Below are positions 1 through 8,850 of a stretch of 35,270 nt of DNA, piece by piece. The notes below the pieces were generated by a model that saw nothing but the letters and a program-made list of their open reading frames with translations, did no database searches and was not told the origin of the DNA. The position numbers and the translations under genes are program-made. Origin of the DNA: an uncultured Bacteroidota bacterium (GTDB lineage: Bacteria; Bacteroidota; Bacteroidia; Flavobacteriales; Flavobacteriaceae); the NCBI GenBank assembly GCA_903889745.1, contig CAISYO010000043.1, positions 1-35,270 on the forward strand. Direction: 5' to 3'. Positions within the stretch are counted from its first letter, which is position 1, and every line of letters starts with the position of its first letter.

Positions 1-237
1 AAAAACGTTGTCTTTTGTTTTCGTTTCAATAATAACGTCTAATTGTTGAATTCTAAGATTTACTCTTCCGGCAATTCTATCAATTACAGGAATTTTTAAT
101 TGTAAACCAGAACTTCTAATGCTTGTAAATTTTCCAAATCGCTCTATTACAACTGCGGTTTGTTGTTTTACAGTAAAGAAAGAAGAGAAAAAAATTACCA
201 ATCCAATGATAAGAAAAGGAATAAAGGCTAGTTCCAT
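1..237 (-). CDS. SPFH/Band 7 (stomatin/QmcA-like) membrane protein, 3' end beyond window start
   Basis: Reverse complement reads MELAFIPFLIIGLVIFFSSFFTVKQQTAVVIERFGKFTSIRSSGLQLKIPVIDRIAGRVNLRIQQLDVIIETKTKDNV: N-terminal TM helix plus a typical SPFH start; open to the window edge. Confidence 0.85.
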   Translation of the reverse strand, partial: MELAFIPFLIIGLVIFFSSFFTVKQQTAVVIERFGKFTSIRSSGLQLKIPVIDRIAGRVNLRIQQLDVIIETKTKDNVF

Positions 238-290
238 AATTGTATGTTTTTAAATTTGGTGATTATACGCGGAGTTTTGTAAAAAGTTAC

Positions 291-315
291 AAAAAAACCT
301 CCATTTGGAGGTTTT
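291..315 (-). terminator. Rho-independent terminator downstream of gltX
   Basis: AAAACCTCC-ATTT-GGAGGTTTT inverted repeat; T-run on the minus strand; lies 5 bp past the gltX stop. Confidence 0.8.
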
Positions 316-319
316 AAAG

Positions 320-1825
320 TTATAAAGCTTGAATGGCTTTCTCTATTCGTTTGATGGTTTCAGTTTTACCAATCATTTCGATAATGTAAAACAGATGGGG
401 TCCTTTTAAAGCGCCTACTAAACTCAATCGAAGCGGTTGCATTACTTTTCCCATTCCTATTTCATTTGTCGTCATCCAGTTTTTCAATTCGGTTTCAATG
501 GTAACCGAAGTAAAATCTTCAATTTTATTCAGTTCAGCAATAACTTGTTGCATTAAAATCGGTGTTTCCTCTTTCCAGTTCTTAGCGGCTTTTTCATCGT
601 ATGAACTTGGTGCTTCAAAGAAATAATCGGCTAAATCCCAAAATTCATTTACAAAATGAGCTCTTTCTTTTATAAAAGAAACAATTTTTGTCATTTCGAC
701 AAAGGAGAAATCACATTTTCCTATACGATTAATAACATCTTTTTCAAAAGCTTCTGCTAGGCTTTCATCACTTTTCCCTATTAGATACTGATGATTAAAC
801 CATTTATTTTTTTCTGGATCAAACTTGGCTCCTGCTTTATGAATTCGGTTTAAATCAAATTTTTCTACCAATTCATCTAAAGAGAAAATTTCTTGTTCGG
901 TTCCGTCATTCCAACCCAATAAAGCTAAAAAGTTGATTACCGCTTCTGGGAAAAATCCGTTTTCTCTGTATCCTGAAGAAGTGCCTTCATCAGTTTTCCA
1001 CTCTAATGGAAACACCGGGAATCCCATTTTATCTCCATCACGTTTACTTAATTTTCCGTTACCAATAGGTTTTAAAATCAAAGGTAAATGCGCAAATTCG
1101 GGTGCGTTCCAACCAAATGCTTTGTATAATAAAACGTGTAACGGCATCGATGGCAACCATTCTTCACCACGAATTACGTGCGAAGTTTCCATTAAATGAT
1201 CATCTACAATATTCGCTAAATGATACGTTGGCATACCATCTGATTTAAACAAAACTTTATCATCTAATAAATTCGTATCAAATTTTATGTCTCCGCGAAT
1301 GATGTCTTTCAATTCTAAAATTTCATTTACTGGCGTTTTAAAACGGATTACATAATGTTCGCCATTTGCAATTCTCTCGGCTACTTTTTCACGTGAAACC
1401 GTTAATGAATTATCTAATTGTTCTCTAACCGAATGATTATAAATAAACGTTTTTCCAGCCGCTTCTGCTTCTTTTCGCATAGCGTCTAAACTTTCTGCTG
1501 TATCAAACGCATAATACGCCCAACCCGAATTTATCAGTTGGTCAGCATATTGTTGGTACATCGCTTTTCGTTCGCTTTGACGATAAGGTCCAAATTTTTC
1601 ATTCTTGCCTACGGTTTCATCTGGCGCAATTCCTAACCATTCTAAAGCCTCAAAAATATAAGCTTCTGCTCCAGGAACAAAACGTGTTTGATCGGTATCT
1701 TCTATCCGTAAATAAAAAGTTCCTCCATGTTTTTTAGCAAACAAATAATTAAATAATGCGGTTCTTACTCCACCTATATGTAATGGCCCTGTTGGGCTTG
1801 GCGCAAATCTTACTCTTACAGACAT
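320..1825 (-). CDS. gltX: Glutamate--tRNA ligase
   Basis: MSVRVRFAPSPTGPLHIGGVRTALFNYLFAKK with the HIGH motif and KLSKRDGD (KMSKS). The ORF-track start at 1930 adds a low-complexity extension; ATG at 1823-1825 is the likely start. Confidence 0.97.
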   Translation of the reverse strand: MSVRVRFAPSPTGPLHIGGVRTALFNYLFAKKHGGTFYLRIEDTDQTRFVPGAEAYIFEALEWLGIAPDETVGKNEKFGPYRQSERKAMYQQYADQLINSGWAYYAFDTAESLDAMRKEAEAAGKTFIYNHSVREQLDNSLTVSREKVAERIANGEHYVIRFKTPVNEILELKDIIRGDIKFDTNLLDDKVLFKSDGMPTYHLANIVDDHLMETSHVIRGEEWLPSMPLHVLLYKAFGWNAPEFAHLPLILKPIGNGKLSKRDGDKMGFPVFPLEWKTDEGTSSGYRENGFFPEAVINFLALLGWNDGTEQEIFSLDELVEKFDLNRIHKAGAKFDPEKNKWFNHQYLIGKSDESLAEAFEKDVINRIGKCDFSFVEMTKIVSFIKERAHFVNEFWDLADYFFEAPSSYDEKAAKNWKEETPILMQQVIAELNKIEDFTSVTIETELKNWMTTNEIGMGKVMQPLRLSLVGALKGPHLFYIIEMIGKTETIKRIEKAIQAL

Positions 1826-1841
1826 TTCATTAAATTTTAGG

Positions 1842-1849
1842 CAAAGATA
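1842..1849 (-). promoter_or_regulatory. Bacteroidota -7 element (TATCTTTG) for gltX
   Basis: TAnnTTTG match on the minus strand, 16 nt upstream of the gltX ATG. Confidence 0.55.
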
Positions 1850-1876
1850 CAATTTGAATTTTGATTTTGTTGATGA

Positions 1877-1904
1877 TGGAAGTTGGAAGTTGGAAGTTGG
1901 AAGT
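1877..1904. repeat. Perfect 7-bp tandem repeat (TGGAAGT)x4 upstream of gltX
   Basis: tggaagt tggaagt tggaagt tggaagt read directly. Confidence 0.95.
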
Positions 1905-2015
1905 AAAAATGAAACCCAAAAGCAAACCACAAATATTAACTTTCATTAAAAAACCTATTGACTAATCACACAAGATGTTGTAATTTTATCGGTTATAAAC
2001 AACACGTCAACACAT

Positions 2016-5000
2016 TTGGAGGCAAAAAACATTATTTTCGATAAACTCGAAAGATTTATCAAAAAGTTTTATACTAATGAACTGATAAAAGGAATCATTC
2101 TTTTTATTGGATTAGGCCTGTTGTATTTCATTGTTACCTTATTGATTGAATACTTTTTATGGTTGCCAACTTCTGGAAGAACCATTTTATTTTGGCTGTT
2201 TGTTGCGGTTGAATTGTTTTTGTTGATTCGATTTATTGCATTTCCGTTGTTCAAGTTAGTAAAACTTCAAAAAGGGATTGATTATGAACAAGCTGCAACA
2301 ATAATTGGCAATCATTTTTCGGAAGTACAAGATAAGTTGTTGAATTTTTTACAATTAATAGACCAAAATCAAACTTCCGAATTATTAGCAGCATCTATAG
2401 AACAAAAAGCCGCTTCATTACAACCCATTCCATTTTCAAACGCTATAAATTTTGCTAAAAACAAAAAGTTTTTACCTTATACTATTGTGCCTGTACTGCT
2501 TTTAATTTTGTTTTTTGTAACCGGAAATTCTTCAGTAATATCAAGTAGTTTTGCTCGCGTTGTAAATTATAAAACAAAATATGCGCCTCCTGCACCTTTT
2601 GAGTTTGTGGTTATGAACACTTCATTAACGAGCCAACAAAACACCGATTTTATTTTACAAGTTAAAACAAAAGGGTCAGTAATTCCTGAAAATGTAGTTA
2701 TTCAAATAGGATCTGAAGAATATTTTCTACAGAATACCAAACCAGGTTTTTTTGAATATACGTTTTCAAAATTATCAAAGGATGTTGTTTTTTCGCTTCA
2801 AGCAAATGGATTAAATTCTAAAGAATATCAAATTAAAGTAATTGACGTGCCTACGATTACTGACTTTAAAATGATTTTGAACTATCCTTCTTATTTAGGA
2901 AAAAAACCAGAAACAATTCAAGGATCTGGAAATGCCTTAGTACCTGAAGGAACGATTATCGATTGGAAAATAAATGCTGTTGCAACGGATAAAATTCTAT
3001 TAAAAACAGGCAGTCAAATTAGTCTGTTTGAACTTAAATCTAATAAGTTTTCCATTACTAGAAAAATTGTAGACCAATTAAACTATGAGGTAATTACGTC
3101 CAACCGAAAAGTTACTGAATTTGAAAAGTTAGGTTATCAAATTTCTATTATCAAAGATCAATTTCCTAGTATTTCAGTTCAAACCGCACCTGATTCGCTT
3201 AAATTAAAAACCAAATTGATTTTAGGTCAAATTTCTGACGATCACGGTTTATCAAAATTACAAGTGGTTTTTTATCCTAAGGACAATCCAAAAGCCATTC
3301 GCAAAGCAAACTTATCCATAAAAAAACAAGCAGTTGACCAATTTATCTATTCGTTTCCAAACGGATTAGTAATTGATAAGGGTGTAAATTATGAATATTA
3401 CTTTGAAGTGTTTGATAATGATGTAGTTAATAATTTTAAAAGCACAAAATCGGCTGTTTTTTATCATTATGAACAAACGGAAGAACAAAAAGAAGATCAG
3501 CAACTTAAAGAGCAAAACGAAAACATCAACAGCATAGAAAAGTCGCTGCACAATCAAGATAAACAAATAGCAGAACTTGAAAAGCTGCAAAAAATAAATA
3601 AAGAGAAAACCAATTTAGATTTTAAAGATCAGAAAAAATTAGAAGATTTTATCAAGCGTCAAAAACAACAAGACGAAATGATGAAAGAATTTACTAAAAA
3701 GCTTTCTGAAAATTTAGAAGAGTTTAATCCTAAGAAGCAAGATAAAGAAAAAGAAGAACTACTTCGAAGACTAGAAGAGGCAGAAAAACAATCGGAAAAA
3801 ACCGAAAAATTACTTAAAGAATTAGAAGAGCTTTCAAAGAAATTAGAAAAAGAAGAGCTTTTTGATAAAGCCGATAAGTTAAAGCAAAACGCAAAAAATC
3901 AGCAACAAAATTTGGAGCAATTGGTAGAATTAACCAAACGTTTTTATGTGGAAAAAAAGGCCGAACAATTAGCCGATAAACTTGATAAACTATCGGATAA
4001 ACAAGAAAAATTAGCCAATAGCGAAAAAGAAAATACCGCTGAAAAACAATCGGATATTAACGACGCTTTTAAAGACATTCAAAAGGAACTTCAAGATTTA
4101 GACCAAGAAAATAAAGATTTAAAAGATCCGCTGGACATTCCAAATGACAAGAATGAGCAAGAAGATGTGAAAAAAGATCTTCAAAAGGCAGCAGATGAGT
4201 TGAACAAACAACAGCCTAAAAAAGCGCAACCTAAGCAAAAATCGGCAGCCGCCAAAATGAATGAAATGAGTCAAAAAATGGCTCAAGCTATGGATTCGGG
4301 CGAAATGGAGCAAATGCAAGAAGACGCAAAGTTACTCCGACAAATTTTAGATAATTTACTAGCCTTTTCATTTGACCAAGAGCGATTAATTAAAACCACA
4401 AACACAGCGCAAACACGTTCTTTAGAACTAAATAAAGTCCTTAAAAAACAACAAGATTTAAAACAACAATTCAAACATGTTGATGATAGTTTATTTGCTG
4501 TTTCCTCACGAAACCCGCGCATTACCGAAATCATTTTAAAAGAACTGAGCGATGTTCATTATAATTTAGATAAAACTTTAGAATCGTTAGCCGATAACAA
4601 CATTTCTAAAGGAGCATCACATCAACAATATACACTTACAGCAGCTAATCGTTTGGCCGATTTTTTAAGTAACGTGCAAAGCCAAATGAATATGGACATG
4701 CAAGGGCAAGGACAGGGCAAACCGAAACCTGGAAAAGGACAAGGTTCTGGAATGCAATTACCAGATATTATCAAGAAGCAAGTAGGGTTAGGCGAAAAAA
4801 TGAAGGACGGAATGAAGCCTGGTGACAAACCCGGAGAGCAGCCTGGCGACAAATCTGGAGAAGGCAAACAAAAAGGAAAGACAGGAAAAGGAAGTTCAGG
4901 TGATGAAAACTCGGAAGGAGAAGGTGGTTCGGAAGGAAATGCTGGAAAAGTGTTAGATATTTTGAAAGAGCAAAGACAGCTTCGTGATGCTTTACAAAAA

Positions 5001-5345
5001 GCACTTGAGAAAGAGGGCATGATGAATCAAGGCATGAACGCGTTACAGCAAATGAAAGATATTGAAAAGCAATTAATCAATAAAGGCTTTAAAAACGAAG
5101 TGCTTCAAAAAATGCTAAATTTAAAGCACGAACTTTTAAAACTTGAAAACGCTATTCAGCAACAAGGCGAAGACACGAAAAGACAATCAAACACAAATGA
5201 TAAGTCTTTTAATAATAACACCATGCCGCTTTCAAAGGAGTTGAAAGAATATATTAATAGTGTTGAAATATTAAACAGACAAAGCTTACCTTTGCAACCC
5301 AATTTTAATCAAAAAGTTCAAAACTATTTTAAAAAGAATGATTAG
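2016..5345 (+). CDS. DUF4175 family large membrane protein with coiled-coil and low-complexity C-terminal region (TTG start)
   Basis: 1109 aa; two N-terminal TM segments (IKGIILFIGLGLLYFIVTLLIEYFLWL), a further TM, Glu/Lys/Gln-rich coiled coil, then a Gly/Pro/Lys-rich tract; gene context before ybeY-mnmG. Confidence 0.8.
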   Translation: MEAKNIIFDKLERFIKKFYTNELIKGIILFIGLGLLYFIVTLLIEYFLWLPTSGRTILFWLFVAVELFLLIRFIAFPLFKLVKLQKGIDYEQAATIIGNHFSEVQDKLLNFLQLIDQNQTSELLAASIEQKAASLQPIPFSNAINFAKNKKFLPYTIVPVLLLILFFVTGNSSVISSSFARVVNYKTKYAPPAPFEFVVMNTSLTSQQNTDFILQVKTKGSVIPENVVIQIGSEEYFLQNTKPGFFEYTFSKLSKDVVFSLQANGLNSKEYQIKVIDVPTITDFKMILNYPSYLGKKPETIQGSGNALVPEGTIIDWKINAVATDKILLKTGSQISLFELKSNKFSITRKIVDQLNYEVITSNRKVTEFEKLGYQISIIKDQFPSISVQTAPDSLKLKTKLILGQISDDHGLSKLQVVFYPKDNPKAIRKANLSIKKQAVDQFIYSFPNGLVIDKGVNYEYYFEVFDNDVVNNFKSTKSAVFYHYEQTEEQKEDQQLKEQNENINSIEKSLHNQDKQIAELEKLQKINKEKTNLDFKDQKKLEDFIKRQKQQDEMMKEFTKKLSENLEEFNPKKQDKEKEELLRRLEEAEKQSEKTEKLLKELEELSKKLEKEELFDKADKLKQNAKNQQQNLEQLVELTKRFYVEKKAEQLADKLDKLSDKQEKLANSEKENTAEKQSDINDAFKDIQKELQDLDQENKDLKDPLDIPNDKNEQEDVKKDLQKAADELNKQQPKKAQPKQKSAAAKMNEMSQKMAQAMDSGEMEQMQEDAKLLRQILDNLLAFSFDQERLIKTTNTAQTRSLELNKVLKKQQDLKQQFKHVDDSLFAVSSRNPRITEIILKELSDVHYNLDKTLESLADNNISKGASHQQYTLTAANRLADFLSNVQSQMNMDMQGQGQGKPKPGKGQGSGMQLPDIIKKQVGLGEKMKDGMKPGDKPGEQPGDKSGEGKQKGKTGKGSSGDENSEGEGGSEGNAGKVLDILKEQRQLRDALQKALEKEGMMNQGMNALQQMKDIEKQLINKGFKNEVLQKMLNLKHELLKLENAIQQQGEDTKRQSNTNDKSFNNNTMPLSKELKEYINSVEILNRQSLPLQPNFNQKVQNYFKKND

Positions 5346-5757
5346 TTTTAATTACGAAACAAATTTCGCCTTAGAAAACGAATCTAATTATGAAGATTGG
5401 ATTACAAGAATAATTTATTCTGAAGGATTTGAGGCAGGCGAAATCAATTATATTTTTTGTGACGACGAATATTTGCATAAAATTAATATGGAATATTTAA
5501 ATCACGATACATTAACAGATATTATCAGTTTTGATTATTCTGTAGGAAATTTATTACAGGGCGATATTTTTATTTCGGTAGAACGAGTAGCTGATAACGC
5601 TAAAGATTTTAATGTTGCTTTCGAAGAAGAATTGAAAAGGGTTTTATCTCACGGTGTTTTACATTATTGCGGCTATAAGGATAAATCTCCTAAAAACGAA
5701 GCTTTAATGCGTAAAAAAGAAGAAGAGAAAATGAAAATGTTTCACGTGGAACAATAA
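5338..5757 (+). CDS. ybeY: Endoribonuclease YbeY (rRNA maturation factor)
   Basis: HGVLHYCGYKDKSP metal-site region, YbeY fold; overlaps the upstream ORF by 8 bp. Confidence 0.92.
   Translation: MISFNYETNFALENESNYEDWITRIIYSEGFEAGEINYIFCDDEYLHKINMEYLNHDTLTDIISFDYSVGNLLQGDIFISVERVADNAKDFNVAFEEELKRVLSHGVLHYCGYKDKSPKNEALMRKKEEEKMKMFHVEQ
5738..5753. promoter_or_regulatory. parS-like ParB binding site TGTTTCACGTGGAACA, within the 3' end of ybeY
   Basis: Matches the widely conserved parS consensus (TGTTNCACGTGAAACA type) at 16 bp. Confidence 0.85.
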
Positions 5758-5780
5758 GTTTGCAAATTATAATTTTTAAA

Positions 5781-5796
5781 TGTTTCACGTGGAACA
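5781..5796. promoter_or_regulatory. parS-like site TGTTTCACGTGGAACA in the ybeY-mnmG gap
   Basis: Identical 16-mer to the site at 5738. Confidence 0.87.
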
Positions 5797-5810
5797 TAAA
5801 AAAAATAAAG

Positions 5811-7682
5811 ATGTTTTTAAATCAGTATGATGTAATTGTTGTTGGTGCTGGTCATGCCGGATGTGAAGCTGCTGCTGCTGCTGCCAATATGGGTTGTTCT
5901 ACATTATTGGTGACAATGAATTTACAAAACATAGCTCAAATGTCTTGCAACCCGGCTATGGGCGGAATTGCTAAAGGGCAAATTGTAAGGGAAATTGACG
6001 CAATGGGTGGTTATTCAGGAATTGTTTCAGACAAGACGGCTATTCAGTTTAAAATGTTGAACAAATCTAAAGGCCCTGCAATGTGGTCGCCTCGAGTTCA
6101 ATCGGACAGAATGCGTTTTTCGGATGAATGGCGTAGCATGTTGGAGAACACTCCTAATCTTGATTTTTATCAAGAAATGGTAGCTGGATTACTTTCCGAA
6201 AATGGAAAAATCACAGGCGTTAAAACATCATTAGGAGTTTCAATTAAGGCTAAATCGGTAGTATTGACTAACGGTACATTTCTTAATGGATTAATTCATA
6301 TTGGAGAAAAACAATTTGGTGGAGGTCGCGCAGGAGAAAGTGCCTCTTTTGGAATCACCGAAGATTTAGTACAACTTGGTTTTGAATCAGGCAGAATGAA
6401 GACAGGAACTCCACCTCGTGTTGATGGGCGTTCATTGGATTTTTCTAAAATGACTGAGCAACCTGGAGATGATGTTCCAGAAAAATTTTCTTATACAAAT
6501 CTAACCGCTCCTTTAAAAACACAACGCTCATGTTGGATGTCATATACATCGTTAGATGTGCACGATATTTTACGCGAAGGGTTCGATAGAAGCCCAATGT
6601 TTAACGGAAGGATTAAAAGTATTGGACCAAGATATTGCCCTTCAATTGAAGATAAAATTAACCGTTTTGCCGATAAAGAAAGACACCAACTTTTTGTGGA
6701 GCCTGAAGGATGGACCACATGTGAATATTACATTAACGGTTTTTCAACTTCTTTGCCTGAAGATATTCAATTTAAAGCATTACGTTCGGTGGCTGGTTTT
6801 GAAAATGTAAAATTTTTCAGACCTGGATACGCCATTGAATATGATTACTTCCCTCCTACGCAGCTGCAACACACTTTAGAAACTAAATTAGTGGAAGGAT
6901 TGTATTTTGCAGGTCAAATCAACGGAACTACAGGTTATGAAGAAGCGGCTTCTCAAGGATTAATGGCCGGAATTAATGCAGCTTTAAAGGTGCAAAATCG
7001 CGAACCATTTATATTAAAAAGAGACGAAGCTTATATTGGAGTTTTAATCGATGATTTAATTACAAAAGGAACTGAAGAACCATACAGAATGTTTACTTCT
7101 CGTGCCGAATATAGAACCTTACTTCGTCAAGATAATGCCGATTTTAGATTAACGCCTAAAGCATTTGAAATAGGTTTAGCCAAAGAAGAACGATTGATTC
7201 GAATGGAACAAAAGTTTGCTCAATCGGATGCAATGGTAAATTTCTTTAGAGAGACTAGTTTAAAACCCGAAGAAGCAAATCCAATTTTAGAAGCAAAAGG
7301 TTCTGCTCCTATGAGTCAGCCCGATAAAATGTTTAAGGTGTTTTCTCGTCCGCAATTGGATTTAGAAGATTTTAGAAAATTTAGTAAAGTTGCAGCATAC
7401 ATCGATGAGCATAATTTAGATCAAGAAGTAGTTGAACAAGCAGAAATTCAAGTTAAATATTCAGGATATATCGAAAAGGAAAAAAACAACGCCGACAAGT
7501 TAACTCGTTTGGAAGACATGATTATCCCAGATAATTTCAATTTTGATACTATCCAATCGATTTCAATAGAGGCCAAACAAAAATTAAATAAAATTCGCCC
7601 AAGAACAATAGCACAAGCTTCAAGAATTAGCGGTGTTTCGCCAAGCGATATTTCAGTTTTGTTGATATATATGGGGAGATAA
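5811..7682 (+). CDS. mnmG: tRNA uridine-5-carboxymethylaminomethyl(34) synthesis enzyme MnmG
   Basis: MFLNQYDVIVVGAGHAGCEAAAAAANMGCSTLLVT FAD-binding N-terminus, MSCNPAMGGIAKGQIVREIDAMGG, CPSIEDKINRFADKERHQLFVEPEG. The track start at 5760 is an upstream TTG; ATG 5811 preferred. Confidence 0.98.
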   Translation: MFLNQYDVIVVGAGHAGCEAAAAAANMGCSTLLVTMNLQNIAQMSCNPAMGGIAKGQIVREIDAMGGYSGIVSDKTAIQFKMLNKSKGPAMWSPRVQSDRMRFSDEWRSMLENTPNLDFYQEMVAGLLSENGKITGVKTSLGVSIKAKSVVLTNGTFLNGLIHIGEKQFGGGRAGESASFGITEDLVQLGFESGRMKTGTPPRVDGRSLDFSKMTEQPGDDVPEKFSYTNLTAPLKTQRSCWMSYTSLDVHDILREGFDRSPMFNGRIKSIGPRYCPSIEDKINRFADKERHQLFVEPEGWTTCEYYINGFSTSLPEDIQFKALRSVAGFENVKFFRPGYAIEYDYFPPTQLQHTLETKLVEGLYFAGQINGTTGYEEAASQGLMAGINAALKVQNREPFILKRDEAYIGVLIDDLITKGTEEPYRMFTSRAEYRTLLRQDNADFRLTPKAFEIGLAKEERLIRMEQKFAQSDAMVNFFRETSLKPEEANPILEAKGSAPMSQPDKMFKVFSRPQLDLEDFRKFSKVAAYIDEHNLDQEVVEQAEIQVKYSGYIEKEKNNADKLTRLEDMIIPDNFNFDTIQSISIEAKQKLNKIRPRTIAQASRISGVSPSDISVLLIYMGR

Positions 7683-7685
7683 AGG

Positions 7686-7754
7686 AGTATTAAGACCGAA
7701 GACTCAAGTATTAAGATTTTTTGTCTTAATACTTAATACAACAATCTTAATACT
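7686..7754 (+). repeat. Nested inverted repeats of AGTATTAAGA (two direct, two inverted copies); possible terminator of mnmG
   Basis: AGTATTAAGA at 7686-7695 and 7707-7716; TCTTAATACT at 7724-7733 and 7745-7754; the inner pair extends to an 11-bp stem with a 7-nt loop. Confidence 0.9.
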
Positions 7755-7759
7755 AAAAA

Positions 7760-7775
7760 TGTTTCACGTGAAACA
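7760..7775. promoter_or_regulatory. parS-like site, perfect palindrome TGTTTCACGTGAAACA
   Basis: Perfect 16-bp palindrome matching the parS consensus. Confidence 0.9.
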
Positions 7776-7822
7776 ACTTTGCCAACCCTAATAAAATAAG
7801 CTAGTACCATAAAATAAAATAA

Positions 7823-8671
7823 ATGAATTTTTTAGAAGATAAATGTTTTATTACCGTTAAAGATTTTTCAGTTTCTGGAGAACATTTTTCTTTGTTGTTA
7901 AATGAAGAATACCAAATTTTAAAAACACACCCACAACCTACTTTAGATAAATTAGGTTCCTATTATGAATTTGAAGATTATATTTCGCACACCGATGGAA
8001 AGCGAACATTCTTTGAAAAAATGTATCATTTGGTAAAGCGAAATGCAATTAAAAACAAAGTTAAATTAATTAATACCCATCAACCGTTAAGAGGTAAAAT
8101 TTTAGATATTGGTGCCGGAACCGGAGATTTTCTTCTAGAATGCAAAAACCAAAACTGGGATATTTTAGGAATTGAACCTAACGAAAAAGCAAAAGCTACT
8201 TCAATTGGTAAAGGAATAACCTTTGGAGAAACCATCGAACAATTAGAAAGCAATTCGTTTGATGTAATAACCATGTGGCACGTCTTAGAACATGTTCCCG
8301 ATGTTGAACATCAAGTAGCCGAATTAAAACGATTATTAAAACCTTCAGGAACAATTATTATAGCGGTTCCTAATTTTAAATCATATGATGCGAATTATTA
8401 TAAATCCAATTGGGCGGCTTATGATGTTCCAAGACATTTATGGCATTTCTCTAAAATAGCAATTGAAAAATTATTTGAAAATCAAAACATGAATTTAGCC
8501 GAAGTTAAACCAATGTGGTTTGATAGTTTTTATGTATCCCTTTTATCTGAAAAACACAAAACCGGTAAAATGAATTTTATTTCAGGTTTTTTAATTGGAT
8601 TTGTTTCAAATCTTGTCGGAATTTTTAAAAACGAGTTTTCATCACATATTTACATCTTAAAAAACAAATAA
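7823..8671 (+). CDS. Class I SAM-dependent methyltransferase
   Basis: KILDIGAGTGDFLLECKNQNWDILGIEPNEKA motif I and MWHVLEHVPDVEHQVAELKRLLKPSGTIIIAVPN. Confidence 0.9.
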   Translation: MNFLEDKCFITVKDFSVSGEHFSLLLNEEYQILKTHPQPTLDKLGSYYEFEDYISHTDGKRTFFEKMYHLVKRNAIKNKVKLINTHQPLRGKILDIGAGTGDFLLECKNQNWDILGIEPNEKAKATSIGKGITFGETIEQLESNSFDVITMWHVLEHVPDVEHQVAELKRLLKPSGTIIIAVPNFKSYDANYYKSNWAAYDVPRHLWHFSKIAIEKLFENQNMNLAEVKPMWFDSFYVSLLSEKHKTGKMNFISGFLIGFVSNLVGIFKNEFSSHIYILKNK

Positions 8672-8850
8672 TCCGCATTTTTAAGCGATTTAAGCGATTT
8701 TTTATATCAAGACAACTTCTGCGCTCAATAAAATTAGTTTTTCGATTTAGGCCAATGTATGAAACTCGGTTTTAATAAACCAAAACTATTATAAACATAT
8801 TTTATTATAGCATTTCTTTATATCGGATTAAAAAATAAAAAACCTACAAA

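Noticed and set aside
933-1199. Antisense ORF inside gltX (and similar ones in mnmG, rnpA, sufB, sufC, sufS)
   Set aside because: Opposite-strand or alternative-frame shadows of well-conserved genes, with no recognisable domain or promoter.
3366-5020. Cluster of antisense ORFs under DUF4175 (3366-3590, 4119-4319, 4283-4534, 4622-5020, 4771-5004)
   Set aside because: Explained by the low-complexity Lys/Glu/Gln and Gly/Pro coding sequence giving Phe/Leu/Ser-rich antisense frames.
5760-5810. Extended MnmG N-terminus (MQIIIFKCFTWNIKKIK) from the ORF track
   Set aside because: Starts at TTG overlapping the noncoding parS site; the conserved N-terminus begins at ATG 5811.
5338-7822. Replication origin at mnmG
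   Set aside because: parS-like sites suggest origin proximity, but I see no TTATCCACA DnaA-box cluster, AT-rich unwinding repeat or dnaA gene here.
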